Source of the DNA: Priestia filamentosa
Lineage (GTDB): Bacteria > Bacillota > Bacilli > Bacillales > Bacillaceae_H
Reading direction: 5' to 3'
Length of the DNA stretch: 64,000 nt
NCBI RefSeq assembly: GCF_900177535.1
Contig: NZ_FXAJ01000002.1
Span: forward strand, 62,001 to 126,000
Position 1 is the stretch's first letter. The number at the start of each line of letters is the position of its first letter. Shown here one piece after another: positions 31,663 through 39,834 of this stretch. A program made the translations under genes and the position numbers. The notes under the pieces were generated by a model that saw nothing but the letters and a program-made list of their open reading frames with translations, was not told the origin of the DNA and ran no database searches.

Positions 31663-32712
31663 CTATTTTACAAGTCGTTTTACAAGTTCTTTGTTTCGTT
31701 TTTTAAATATTTCATTATGAGAAGATACCATGGCACTTTTATGAGCGGTTGGTTCAATAAACAATTTTGCTTTGTTAACAGCATTTGCTGCATCTTGGAA
31801 TGCCCCAGCAATTAAATGTAGTTTCCCATCATGGTGGAGAATATCCCCAGCAGCATAGAGTCCTTCAATAGAAGATTCGCTGTTTGAACTTCCTGAAATA
31901 AAATAGTCTTTTGCAATATCAACATTAAGATCACTATTTTTGAGAAGAGCTTGATCTCGTTCATAGCCATGATTAATGATGACTTCGTCAATTGAAACAA
32001 TAGTTGTTTCACCTGTTTTATGGTCGGTTAACTCAACGTGTTCAACTGTATCTTGTGTATCTGAAGCAATAAGTTTTGTAATAGATGTATTGAAAAAGCA
32101 GTGAGCAGAGCTGTTTAATAGTTGTTTGACTTGTGCTTCATGTCCTGTTAATGTCTCTTTTCGGTATGTAACATATACTTTTTTAGCAATTGGCTCAAGC
32201 TCATTTGCCCAGTCTACAGCTGAATTTCCGCCTCCAGAAATAATAACGGTTTTATCTTTGAAACGCTGTAGAGATTTCACAGTATAGTTTAAGTTTGAAA
32301 CTTCAAAACGCTCTGCGCCTTGAATGTCTAATTTCTGAGGATTTAAAATGCCGCCTCCAACAGCAACGATTACTGTTTTTGAAATATGCTCGTTACCTGA
32401 AGCTGCTTTTAGTACAAAAAATCCTTCGTTATTCTTGGAAATAGAAATAATTTTTTCAGACAGCACAACAGTAGGATCAAATGTTAATCCTTGTTCAATA
32501 AGTTGTTCAATTAATTTCGCTCCAGGAACAGGAGTAAGTCCACCAATGTCCCAAATCATTTTTTCTGGATAGACATGCACTTTTCCACCTAACACTGGCT
32601 GGTATTCAATAATTTTTGTTTTCATTTCGCGAAGTCCGCTATAAAAAGCTGAGTAAAGCCCAGCTGGTCCGCCTCCAATAATTGTTACGTCAAAGAGTTC
32701 TTTTTCACCCAT
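31663..32712 (-). CDS. Ferredoxin/flavodoxin-NADP+ reductase, TrxR-like type
   Basis: A 349-residue FAD/NAD(P)H enzyme of the YumC/YcgT class. The FAD site is IIGGGPAGLYSAFYSGLR, the NADPH site is VIISGGGNSAVDWANEL, and the C-terminal FAD contact is GLYAAGDILHH. The thioredoxin-reductase CxxC pair is absent, as expected for this FNR class. It supplies electrons to ferredoxin or flavodoxin, for instance for siderophore reduction. A near-perfect Fur box lies 34 bases upstream of the start. ATG 32712 has AAAGGAG upstream. It diverges from siderophore permease genes. Confidence 0.9.
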   Translation of the reverse strand: MGEKELFDVTIIGGGPAGLYSAFYSGLREMKTKIIEYQPVLGGKVHVYPEKMIWDIGGLTPVPGAKLIEQLIEQGLTFDPTVVLSEKIISISKNNEGFFVLKAASGNEHISKTVIVAVGGGILNPQKLDIQGAERFEVSNLNYTVKSLQRFKDKTVIISGGGNSAVDWANELEPIAKKVYVTYRKETLTGHEAQVKQLLNSSAHCFFNTSITKLIASDTQDTVEHVELTDHKTGETTIVSIDEVIINHGYERDQALLKNSDLNVDIAKDYFISGSSNSESSIEGLYAAGDILHHDGKLHLIAGAFQDAANAVNKAKLFIEPTAHKSAMVSSHNEIFKKRNKELVKRLVK

Positions 32713-32745
32713 ATGTTGTGCACTCCTTTTAAAAATCAATAGTAT

Positions 32746-32760
32746 TGATTATCATTATCA
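32746..32760. promoter_or_regulatory. Fur box upstream of the FNR gene
   Basis: TGATTATCATTATCA matches the Bacillus 7-1-7 consensus TGATAATNATTATCA at all but one fixed position. It lies 34 bases from the FNR start, predicting iron-dependent repression. Confidence 0.88.
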
Positions 32761-32806
32761 ATTAAATAGTACACCTTTTTTGCTTTTTTTACAATCCTAA
32801 ATCATA

Positions 32807-32850
32807 TTGACAAGGAAAAAGAACAAGTATAACATTGATAAAGGTTATCA
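32807..32850 (+). promoter_or_regulatory. Promoter with second Fur box, siderophore permeases
   Basis: TTGACA (32807-32812) and TATAAC (32828-32833) form a promoter with a short 15-base spacer. TGATAAAGGTTATCA (32836-32850) overlaps the expected start of transcription and matches the Fur consensus at 12 of 15 positions. The two Fur boxes serve the divergent FNR and permease units. Confidence 0.78.
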
Positions 32851-32911
32851 ATTAAAAGAGCTTTTTCTAGTTGTTGTCATACATAAAATAAAAAAGATAT
32901 GAGAGGATATC

Positions 32912-33919
32912 ATGAATAAGAAAAGGGGACGTATTGCTTTTACATATAAAATGATTGCCTGTATTATCATTTTAATTGGCATATTTATAGCAGGCTGTGT
33001 ATTTGGAGCAGCAGAAACGACCATTAAAGACGTTTGGCTTACTTTTACTTCAGATGTAAAAAATGAGCAAATTACAATGCTTCGTGAAATTAGGTTGCCG
33101 CGTGAAGTAGCAGCTGTTCTTGTTGGAAGTGCCCTTGCTGTTGCAGGAGCGATTATGCAAGGGTTAACGAGAAATCCGCTCGCAGATCCTGGGCTTTTAG
33201 GATTAACAGCAGGAGCGAACGCGGCCCTTGCGATAGCCGTTGCTTTTATTCCGGGCGCAAGTTATATGGGAACAATGGTTGCTTGCTTTATTGGAGCTGC
33301 TGTCGGGTCTATTATTGTATTTGGAATTGGCTCTGTTAAAGGAGGTCGTTTCTCACCTCTTCGTATTGTTTTAGCAGGTGCTGCAGTTTCTGCTTTCCTG
33401 TATGCTGTTGCAGAAGGAGTAAGCCTTTATTTTAAAACGTCAAAAGATGTCTCAATGTGGACTTCAGGAGGAATGATTGGAACAACGTGGACACAGATAA
33501 AATTCATGGCTCCCGTTGTGGTTATCGGTATTCTTCTTGCTCTTCTTCTATCTAAACAGCTTACAATTTTAAGTCTTAGTGAAGAGGTAGCTGTTGGATT
33601 AGGGCAAAAGATTGGGCTTATTAAAGCGCTCCTTTTTATCGTCATTATTTTATTAGCAGGTGCAGCTGTATCACTAGTAGGGAACATGGTGTTCATTGGC
33701 CTTATGGTTCCTCACATCGTTCGAACGATTGTTGGGACAGATTACAGGTTTATTTTGCCAATATCAGCTGTTGTGGGGGCTGCTTTCCTTGTCCTTGCCG
33801 ATTTGATTGGGCGGACGATTAGTGCTCCTTATGAAACGCCTGTAACTGCTGTTGTAACTGTGATAGGATTACCCTTCTTTCTATTTATTGTTCGTAAAGG
33901 AGGAGGGAAGTACTTATGA
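32912..33919 (+). CDS. Iron-siderophore ABC permease, FecCD family (first subunit)
   Basis: 335 residues with about nine membrane helices. Typical BtuC/FecC segments are IRLPREVAAVLVGSALAVAGAIMQGLTRNPLADPGLLGLTAG and FIGLMVPHIVRTIVG, the helical region that contacts the ATPase. It is most like YfiZ-type hydroxamate-siderophore permeases, though the ligand cannot be read. The stop overlaps the next start as ATGA. The binding protein and the ATPase are not next to it; B. subtilis YfiZ/YfhA likewise uses a remote ATPase (YusV). Confidence 0.9.
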   Translation: MNKKRGRIAFTYKMIACIIILIGIFIAGCVFGAAETTIKDVWLTFTSDVKNEQITMLREIRLPREVAAVLVGSALAVAGAIMQGLTRNPLADPGLLGLTAGANAALAIAVAFIPGASYMGTMVACFIGAAVGSIIVFGIGSVKGGRFSPLRIVLAGAAVSAFLYAVAEGVSLYFKTSKDVSMWTSGGMIGTTWTQIKFMAPVVVIGILLALLLSKQLTILSLSEEVAVGLGQKIGLIKALLFIVIILLAGAAVSLVGNMVFIGLMVPHIVRTIVGTDYRFILPISAVVGAAFLVLADLIGRTISAPYETPVTAVVTVIGLPFFLFIVRKGGGKYL

Positions 33920-34929
33920 TTTCACCATCTTTGCAAAAAAAGCAGCGCCTTTTATTTAGCTTGTTTGTGCTTGTTCTTTTGATTACTATTTTTATTTGTC
34001 TTGGTATAGGTTCTTCTGCTCTTTCGTACAATCGTCTTCTTCCTGTATTTTTAGGAGATGGTACATTTAAAGAAGAATTTATCTTATTTTCCATTCGACT
34101 TCCACGCATTTGCATAACTATTTTAGCGGGAATGGCTCTTGCGTTATCAGGCTCTATTTTACAAACGATTACAAGGAATGATTTAGCAGAACCTGGTATT
34201 ATCGGTATTAATTCAGGTGCAGGTGTAGCTGTAGCTCTTTTCTTTTTATTTTTACCAATTGAAGCTGGCTCATTTATTTATATGCTTCCACTAGCTGCTT
34301 TCATCGGAGCGCTTGTAACCGTATTGCTTATTTACTTTTTCTCTTATGATCGTTCGTCTGGCTTACAGCCTGTTCGACTTGTACTCGTTGGAGTTGGTTT
34401 TTCATTTGCTCTTTCGGGGCTGATGATTGTGCTTATTTCGTCTGCAGGACGGGAAAAAGTAGACTTTATTGCTAAATGGATTAACGGTAACATTTGGGGA
34501 ACAGATTGGCCTTTTGTTTTGGCGCTGCTTCCATGGGTTGTTATTCTTATTCCATTTACAATGTACAAAGCAAACAAACTTGATGTTTTAACATTAAGTG
34601 AATCAGTTGCAATAGGAGTAGGGCTGAGAATTGAAAAAGAGAGAGTTATTCTACTGTTATCTTCTGTAGCACTAGCTGCATCAGCTGTTTCTGTTACAGG
34701 GGGAATTTCATTTATTGGTCTTATGGCTCCACATATTGCCAAAACGCTCGTTGGACCAAGAAGTAGAATGTTTATTCCACTTGCAATTGTCTTAGGAGGA
34801 TGGTTACTTTTTGTAGCCGATACAATTGGTCGAAATATTATCGAACCAAATGGTCTTCCAGCAGGAATTGTCTCTGCACTGATTGGTGCTCCATACTTTG
34901 TTTATTTACTTTTAAAACAAAAAAAATAA
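33916..34929 (+). CDS. Iron-siderophore ABC permease, FecCD family (second subunit)
   Basis: 337 residues, the partner of the previous permease, with the same nine-helix pattern: IRLPRICITILAGMALALSGSILQTITRNDLAEPGIIGINSGAGVA, and FIGLMAPHIAKTLVGPRSR as the ATPase-coupling loop. The 4-base overlap predicts coupled translation. The transcript ends at a strong terminator, so the unit has only two permeases and no binding protein. YfhA-like in arrangement. Confidence 0.9.
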   Translation: MISPSLQKKQRLLFSLFVLVLLITIFICLGIGSSALSYNRLLPVFLGDGTFKEEFILFSIRLPRICITILAGMALALSGSILQTITRNDLAEPGIIGINSGAGVAVALFFLFLPIEAGSFIYMLPLAAFIGALVTVLLIYFFSYDRSSGLQPVRLVLVGVGFSFALSGLMIVLISSAGREKVDFIAKWINGNIWGTDWPFVLALLPWVVILIPFTMYKANKLDVLTLSESVAIGVGLRIEKERVILLLSSVALAASAVSVTGGISFIGLMAPHIAKTLVGPRSRMFIPLAIVLGGWLLFVADTIGRNIIEPNGLPAGIVSALIGAPYFVYLLLKQKK

Positions 34930-34932
34930 GTA

Positions 34933-34966
34933 AAAAAGGCTTCTGTATATAGCAGAAGTCTTTTTT
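34933..34966 (+). terminator. Terminator of the permease unit
   Basis: AGGCTTCTG/CAGAAGTCT with a seven-base loop, followed by six T. Confidence 0.9.
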
Positions 34967-35021
34967 ATGTATAATTTCTTCCCTATTAATGAACGTTAAT
35001 AAACAATAGAGGAGGGATAAT

Positions 35022-35918
35022 ATGAGGGTATATGATTGTATCATTATAGGTGGGGGAATTGCCGGTCTTCAAGCTGCCATTCAGCTTGGAAGATATCGCT
35101 ATAAAATTCTTGTTCTTGATACAAGTGAAGGTCGTTCCATATTATGCAAAGGATATCATAATTTATTAGGGTGGCCCCAAGGGGTAAGCGGTGAAACATT
35201 AAGGAAGTTAGGTCGAAAGCAAGCCTTATCATACGGAGTTGCTTTTGAAGGGGAAAAAGCTGTTTCTGTTATAAAAAACCAAATCTTTGAAGTACAAACA
35301 GAGCAAAACACTTTTGTTGGAAAAACACTCCTATTAGCGACAGGTCTTCGCGATCATTTTCCTCCTATTTCTTCTTTAAAAGCTTGCCTAGGAAAAAGTA
35401 TATATGTTTGTCCAGATTGTGATGGGTACGAAATTATTGGGAAAAAAACAGCCGTATTAGGGGCTGGAAAAGCTGGAGCTTCCCTCTCATTAGAACTTGC
35501 ATACTTTGATCAACCCATTACATATATTAATCATGGTGAAGAACTCGATCTAGAAATGCAAAAAACTCTCCACGAACATAACATTTCTATTCTTTCTGGT
35601 AGTGTAGCATCTATTAAAGAAGAAAATGGGATAATCAAATCAGCTCTTTTAAAGTCAGGAGAGAAAATAGAAATGGAACGCGCTTTTTTAGCTTTTGGTG
35701 GAAATAAAATTCATAATGAGCTCGCCCTTATGCTGGGAGTTGAACATGAAAAAAAGGGACATGTTATTGTTAATCCACGCACGAAAGAAACCAATATAGA
35801 AAACGTGTGGGCAATTGGGGATTTAGTTGCTCATTCTCAGCAGGTAGCTATTGCTTTAGGAGACGGAGTGCAGGCGGCTATTTGGATTCATAAACGATTA
35901 AAAAAACAGAACATCTAA
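35022..35918 (+). CDS. Thioredoxin-reductase-like FAD/NAD(P)H oxidoreductase with CPDC site
   Basis: 298 residues. N-terminal FAD site DCIIIGGGIAGLQAAIQLGRY, redox-active VCPDCDGYEI near residue 128 (CxxC as in TrxB, though TrxB usually has CAxC), NAD(P) site AVLGAGKAGASLSLEL, and the C-terminal NVWAIGDLVAHSQQVAIALGDG. It lacks the 20-residue extension of true TrxB (about 315). It could reduce a thioredoxin-like partner or act as a small-molecule disulfide oxidoreductase. AGGAGGG precedes ATG 35022. It is an isolated gene. Confidence 0.82.
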   Translation: MRVYDCIIIGGGIAGLQAAIQLGRYRYKILVLDTSEGRSILCKGYHNLLGWPQGVSGETLRKLGRKQALSYGVAFEGEKAVSVIKNQIFEVQTEQNTFVGKTLLLATGLRDHFPPISSLKACLGKSIYVCPDCDGYEIIGKKTAVLGAGKAGASLSLELAYFDQPITYINHGEELDLEMQKTLHEHNISILSGSVASIKEENGIIKSALLKSGEKIEMERAFLAFGGNKIHNELALMLGVEHEKKGHVIVNPRTKETNIENVWAIGDLVAHSQQVAIALGDGVQAAIWIHKRLKKQNI

Positions 35919-35921
35919 TCA

Positions 35922-35958
35922 AAAACCGTACTCTTCAAAAGGCGAAAAGTACGGTTTT
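35922..35958. terminator. Bidirectional terminator
   Basis: AAAACCGTACT pairs with AGTACGGTTTT between convergent genes. Confidence 0.85.
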
Positions 35959-35962
35959 GTTA

Positions 35963-36481
35963 TTAGAATGATTTTACGTTTCTTTTTTGTCTGATAAGCT
36001 CCCAGTATGTTCGTTCCCCGCTATTACTAGTGTTACAAAACCCGCATTTTTCAAGCACTCTTGCTGATGCTTTATTTTCTATCACACACTCAGCAACTAT
36101 TTTATGTATATGTTCATGTGAAAAGAGCCATGAAATAAATGCTTTTACAACTTCACTTCCATATCCGTATCCTCGGTAGTCTGTCACAACTCCGTATCCA
36201 ATCTCAACATGACCCTTTTGGCCAGGATACTCGTAACAGCTTATTTGGCCAACAAGCAGCCTTTGTTTCTTGTGTACAATGAATCTATTCCACTGTTGTT
36301 TAAAAGGGTGATTAAGCACATCTAGAGCAATGATAGGAAGGAGAAGAGAGTAGTTTGCATTTGGCCACTGAGGAGAGATAGCGTAAGGGAAAAGTCTTTC
36401 TAAATGTGAGCGACCTTTCAAAACTGCTTGGGCATACGAACTTTTAAATGAGACGAGCTGCAAGCGCTCTGTTTCAATCAT
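35963..36481 (-). CDS. GNAT acetyltransferase, RimJ/RimL type
   Basis: 172 residues. MIETERLQLVSF is the usual RimJ/RimL opening, the acetyl-CoA pyrophosphate loop is VVTDYRGYGYGSEVV, and ECVIENKASARVLEKCGF is motif B. Such enzymes acetylate protein N-termini, drugs or small amines; the target here is unknown. ATG 36481 follows GGAGGAAA on the minus strand; the frame extends 34 codons further without support. Confidence 0.82.
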   Translation of the reverse strand: MIETERLQLVSFKSSYAQAVLKGRSHLERLFPYAISPQWPNANYSLLLPIIALDVLNHPFKQQWNRFIVHKKQRLLVGQISCYEYPGQKGHVEIGYGVVTDYRGYGYGSEVVKAFISWLFSHEHIHKIVAECVIENKASARVLEKCGFCNTSNSGERTYWELIRQKRNVKSF

Positions 36482-36599
36482 AATATTTCCTCCAGCTTGT
36501 TCATTCGCGAAATAACGAGAACCAACAGAACAAAAAACATTAAGACCTTTTCTAAATATAAGGGAGAAGGTAAAGGAAAACAATTTTAGATGTTCTAAG

Positions 36600-36629
36600 A
36601 AGAAAAAGAGGGATAAAAAACGTCCCTCT
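36600..36629 (-). terminator. Terminator of the SASP gene
   Basis: Read on the minus strand: AGAGGGA, loop, TCCCTCT, TTTTTCTTCTT. It starts at the stop codon. Confidence 0.82.
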
Positions 36630-36831
36630 AATGGTAAGTTGATCCGCCTAATTTTTGTTCAGCCATTTGAACTAAACGTTTTGTAATTTCTCCACCAACT
36701 GAACCGTTAGCGCGAGAAGTAGTGTCAGCACCTAGTGTTACACCAAATTCAGAAGCAATTTCATGCTTCATTTGTTCAATAGCAAGTCTTGCTTCATCAC
36801 GAAGTAAATCATTTGAACGATTGTTAGCCAT
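36628..36831 (-). CDS. Alpha/beta-type small acid-soluble spore protein (SASP)
   Basis: 67 residues. The classic alpha/beta SASP core is visible: [42 protein letters not shown] (about residues 12-53), including the EIASEFGV site cleaved by the germination protease GPR. SASPs coat spore DNA in A-form and protect it from UV and desiccation. Translation from ATG 36831 follows AGGAGGTGA, an extremely strong site. This gene is the clearest sign that the host is an endospore former. Confidence 0.95.
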   Translation of the reverse strand: MANNRSNDLLRDEARLAIEQMKHEIASEFGVTLGADTTSRANGSVGGEITKRLVQMAEQKLGGSTYH

Positions 36832-36973
36832 AAAGGTCACCTCCTTTTTTATATAATTTCACCATTTTTTAGAAATATGTATAAAAGAAGATTTTTTTTT
36901 AGATTATGATAAATCTCAATGTAGGATAGGAGATTTACCGTTATAATAAAAGAAAAAAAGAGAGGGGAAACAT

Positions 36974-37366
36974 ATGAATATTAAAGGAATTCATCACGCT
37001 GCCATTATTTGCTCAGACTATGAAAAATCTAAAGATTTTTATATGAATGTGTTAGGATGTAAAATGCTTCATGAAAGCTACCGTGAGGAGAGAGGTTCTT
37101 TTAAATTAGACTTAGAAATAGGAGGAAAGGATAGAATTGAACTGTTCTCTTTTCAGAATGCACCAGAGCGTCCAAACTATCCTGAGGCAAGAGGGTTACG
37201 TCATCTTGCTTTTGAAGTAGAAAATTTACAAACATGTATAAAACATTTAAACAAATATGGCGTTCAAACGGAACCTGTAAGAATAGATAAAATTACAAAT
37301 AAGCGATTTACTTTTTTCAAAGATCCAGATGGATTACCGCTTGAGCTTTATGAAGAAGTTTTATAG
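36974..37366 (+). CDS. VOC-family protein, YwkD/YaeR/SMU1112c-like
   Basis: A 130-residue glyoxalase-fold protein. IKGIHHAAIICSDYEKSKDFYMNVLGCKMLHESYREERGSFKLDL opens the first module; GLRHLAFEVENL and FKDPDGLPLELYEEV close the second. Candidate metal ligands are His7 or His8, His in LRHLAF and the C-terminal Glu. B. subtilis YwkD is comparable. The activity is unknown, perhaps glyoxalase I-like. Its last six bases overlap the convergent DUF523 gene. Confidence 0.83.
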   Translation: MNIKGIHHAAIICSDYEKSKDFYMNVLGCKMLHESYREERGSFKLDLEIGGKDRIELFSFQNAPERPNYPEARGLRHLAFEVENLQTCIKHLNKYGVQTEPVRIDKITNKRFTFFKDPDGLPLELYEEVL

Positions 37367-37822
37367 ATAGTAAAGATCTTCTTCACTTAGCACGGTAATG
37401 CCTGCTTTTCTCAATAGAGCGCTTGTTACACCTTCTCCTTGTATTCTCTCGCCGGTGAACGTTCCGTTGTATATAGATTTGCTTCCACATGATGGACTAA
37501 ACTGTTTTAAGACAACATGAGTTACCTGGAGCTTTAAGGCCATTTCTAGTGTTTTATAAGCACCTTTTACATAGAGATCTGTCACATCTCTTCCTGACTT
37601 TTCAATAACTTTTGCGTCTCCAGACAAAACATCTTTACCAGTTCCACCAACAATTTCTGCAGATTGTCGGGGTGTAGAAAATCCACCTAGGAGTTCAGGA
37701 CAGACAGTAACCGCTTTTTTTTCTTCTACTAAAAAACGTATTTTCTCTTTCAAACGATGAGTGCCGTCATACCGGCACTCTATACCTGCTAAACATGAAC
37801 TAACTAAAATCAAGAACAACAC
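37361..37822 (-). CDS. DUF523 protein
   Basis: About 153 residues. LVSSCLAGIECRYDG, VCPELLGGFSTPRQSAEIVGG and LKQFSPSCGSKSIYNGTFTG are the family signatures, with conserved Cys (SSC, VCPE, SPSCG) that suggest a metal or Fe-S site. Function is unknown. GTG codons at 37828 and 37822 both have AGAGGAG upstream; 37822 gives the better nine-base gap. The gene ends six bases inside the convergent VOC gene, so the two mRNAs overlap. Confidence 0.8.
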   Translation of the reverse strand: MLFLILVSSCLAGIECRYDGTHRLKEKIRFLVEEKKAVTVCPELLGGFSTPRQSAEIVGGTGKDVLSGDAKVIEKSGRDVTDLYVKGAYKTLEMALKLQVTHVVLKQFSPSCGSKSIYNGTFTGERIQGEGVTSALLRKAGITVLSEEDLYYL

Positions 37823-37954
37823 CTGCACTTTCTCCTCTGGTAGTCAAAGTATAAAATGAGATGGAAAAAACAAGAGGATTTCCAAAAAAAGTTGGAAGGT
37901 ATAGTGAAAATAAGAAAGGCTAAAAGAGGACGTATAGGTAACAGTTAAAATCCA

Positions 37955-38359
37955 TTATACAGAAGCTTCAGCATAGATTTCGTGTGATAAGGTCATATAA
38001 AGATCTTCAAGTTCTTTATGATATTGACGAGTATGATGCATTGTATCCTCAACTGCAAATGAATCCAAAAACTCATGATCAAACATTTCAAATTTTTGAA
38101 TAAACGCTTCAAGCAACCTTTTGTTCTTTTCAGAAAGAAAGTAATAATATGTATCTTCTATTGTTTCCTTAAGTCGATATGCTCTACTTAATAGTTCAAG
38201 AGCAACTTGTCTGCTTGAAATAGATACAGCGGATGGATAGAGATGATTATACGAAATTTTCAAGTAGTATAAAGCATCTGCAGAGAGAGACATAAGCTTA
38301 GCGAGCTTGTTACGCAACGCCTTCACTTTACAATCTTTCACTTCGCCATTTTCTGTCAA
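37955..38359 (-). CDS. Helical hypothetical protein
   Basis: 134 residues, soluble and predicted almost all-helical, with Tyr- and Leu-rich amphipathic stretches (SADALYYLKISYNHLYPSA, RAYRLKETIEDTYYYFLSEK, KELEDLYMTLSHE). I recognise no family. The start is TTG with AAGGAGGAA upstream on the minus strand. It lies alone between the DUF523 gene and a TetR-SMR unit. Confidence 0.5.
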   Translation of the reverse strand: MTENGEVKDCKVKALRNKLAKLMSLSADALYYLKISYNHLYPSAVSISSRQVALELLSRAYRLKETIEDTYYYFLSEKNKRLLEAFIQKFEMFDHEFLDSFAVEDTMHHTRQYHKELEDLYMTLSHEIYAEASV

Positions 38360-38476
38360 CTAAGATTCCTCCTTATAAATATTTCTTCCCTTATTTCATT
38401 CGACACGGCGTCTAAAAACCCTTTTAATATTCAGAAGATTGTGCAGTGTTTAGTTAGGGAAAAAGTGGAAAAATAG

Positions 38477-38506
38477 ATGGTACTAAAAAAACTTTTATGG
38501 TACCAT
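38477..38506 (+). promoter_or_regulatory. Candidate operator of the TetR-SMR unit
   Basis: ATGGTACCAT (38497-38506) is a perfect palindrome, and ATGGTACTAA at 38477 is a partial copy 20 bases upstream. The pair sits directly before the ribosome site of the TetR gene, suggesting autorepression. Confidence 0.5.
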
Positions 38507-38527
38507 TAGTTTTAGGAGGTGGAAAAT

Positions 38528-39073
38528 ATGGAAAATAGAATAATGGAGGAAGCAACAAAACTTTTAAAATTAAAAGGAGTAAAATTTACAATGAATGAGC
38601 TTGCTACTGAACTATCTGTAAGCAAGCGAACGTTATATGAACATTTTCCTTCTAAAAACCATCTTATCAATAAGATTGTGGACTGTTTTTTAGCGGAAAT
38701 AAAAGTAAAGGAGGAGAAAATAGCGTTAGATACAACACTTCCTCTTATAGAAAAAATCAGACTGTTACTTGTTTGCGTTCCAGCAGAAGGGGAAGCAATG
38801 GATGCAAGACTCCTTCTTGAACTAAAAAAGTATCACTATGATCAATGGGAAAAAGTTCAGCTATTTTTAAAAGAAGAGTGGAACATCATAACACATTTAT
38901 TAGAACAAGCAAAAGATGAAGGAATTCTTAAGAACATATCGATTCCGCTTTTTATTGAAATGTACATTGGAGCTTTTAATAATGCTTATACTTCCTTGCA
39001 CGAACACAACCTTACGCTGGGGGAGCTTCTTCAACAGATTGTGGAGGTTTTAATGAACGGAATTAAAGCTTAG
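38528..39073 (+). CDS. yvaF: TetR regulator (YvaF-like)
   Basis: 181 residues. Helix-turn-helix at about 8-50 (ATKLLKLKGVKFTMNELATELSVSKRTLYEHFPSKNHLI). ATG 38528 follows AGGAGGTGG; the GTG at 38519 is inside that site. It is ten bases before the SMR transporter gene, and the three-gene order regulator, SMR, DUF5360 matches the B. subtilis yvaF/yvaE/yvaD content. It probably represses the unit through the ATGGTACCAT site. Confidence 0.8.
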   Translation: MENRIMEEATKLLKLKGVKFTMNELATELSVSKRTLYEHFPSKNHLINKIVDCFLAEIKVKEEKIALDTTLPLIEKIRLLLVCVPAEGEAMDARLLLELKKYHYDQWEKVQLFLKEEWNIITHLLEQAKDEGILKNISIPLFIEMYIGAFNNAYTSLHEHNLTLGELLQQIVEVLMNGIKA

Positions 39074-39082
39074 GAGGAGAGA

Positions 39083-39445
39083 ATGTTGCATTGGATATAT
39101 TTAAGTATAGCGATTATTTTGGAGCTTGCAGGAACTGTAACAATGAAACTAACAAATGGGTTAGAGAAATGGGGGCTTAGCCTCCTTATGCTCATATTTT
39201 ATGGAGGAAGTCTTACTTTTTTAACCCTTGCCTTAAAAAACATAGAAATTTCAATTGCTTATGCTATTTGGTCTGGAATGGGGATTGTCCTTATTACAGG
39301 GGGTGGCTTTCTGTATTTTAAAGAAGAAATAAGTATAGTAAAAGTTATCGCTATTCTTTTTATTTTGATAGGAGTCATAACGCTAAACATCACATCAGGC
39401 GAGCATGAAGCTTATAAAAATGAGAAAGTTGTGGAAAACAGATGA
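39083..39445 (+). CDS. yvaE: Small multidrug resistance (SMR) transporter, YvaE-like
   Basis: 120 residues with four membrane helices. Helix 1 has the essential membrane-embedded Glu in YLSIAIILELAGTVTMKL (residue 14), and helix 3 has AYAIWSGMGIVLI, the signature that separates multidrug and guanidinium exporters. SMR pumps act as dimers driven by protons. The extended C-terminus (TSGEHEAYKNEKVVENR) is unusual but short. The stop overlaps the next start by four bases. Confidence 0.87.
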   Translation: MLHWIYLSIAIILELAGTVTMKLTNGLEKWGLSLLMLIFYGGSLTFLTLALKNIEISIAYAIWSGMGIVLITGGGFLYFKEEISIVKVIAILFILIGVITLNITSGEHEAYKNEKVVENR

Positions 39446-39834
39446 AATCTCTTCCCTATTTTTTTCTCGTTACAGATATCGGATTTATTCTTTATTGGTT
39501 GCTCACGTTTTTTAATTTGATTCCTCTTCACTATGCATTCAAAGATTACGAAAATCCCATTCTTGTAGCATGGAATTGGTCGTTCTTTCCACTAGATATC
39601 CTTATTTCAATTACGGGATTTATAAGCTTAGCTCTATATAAAAGAAACAATAGGAAATGGGAAGCTTTTGCTTTTTGTTCTCTTGTTCTTACTTTTTGTG
39701 CAGGCCTTATGGCACTTAGCTTTTGGAGTGTAAGAAAAGACTTTGACATCATGTGGTGGGGAGTAAATTTATTTTTGCTCATTTATCCATGTTTCTTCCT
39801 CAAAAGCATGTTTACCTTAAGGGAAAGAAGTTAA
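39442..39834 (+). CDS. yvaD: DUF5360 membrane protein, YvaD-like
   Basis: 130 residues with four helices, similar in size and layout to B. subtilis YvaD (135 residues). VTDIGFILYWLLTFFNLIPLHYAFKDY and NWSFFPLDILISITGFISLALYKR are the recognisable parts. Function is unknown. Start overlap with yvaE (ATGA) implies coupled translation, and its conserved place next to an SMR pump suggests an accessory role. Its stop overlaps the end of the convergent MBL-fold gene by four bases. Confidence 0.75.
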   Translation: MKSLPYFFLVTDIGFILYWLLTFFNLIPLHYAFKDYENPILVAWNWSFFPLDILISITGFISLALYKRNNRKWEAFAFCSLVLTFCAGLMALSFWSVRKDFDIMWWGVNLFLLIYPCFFLKSMFTLRERS

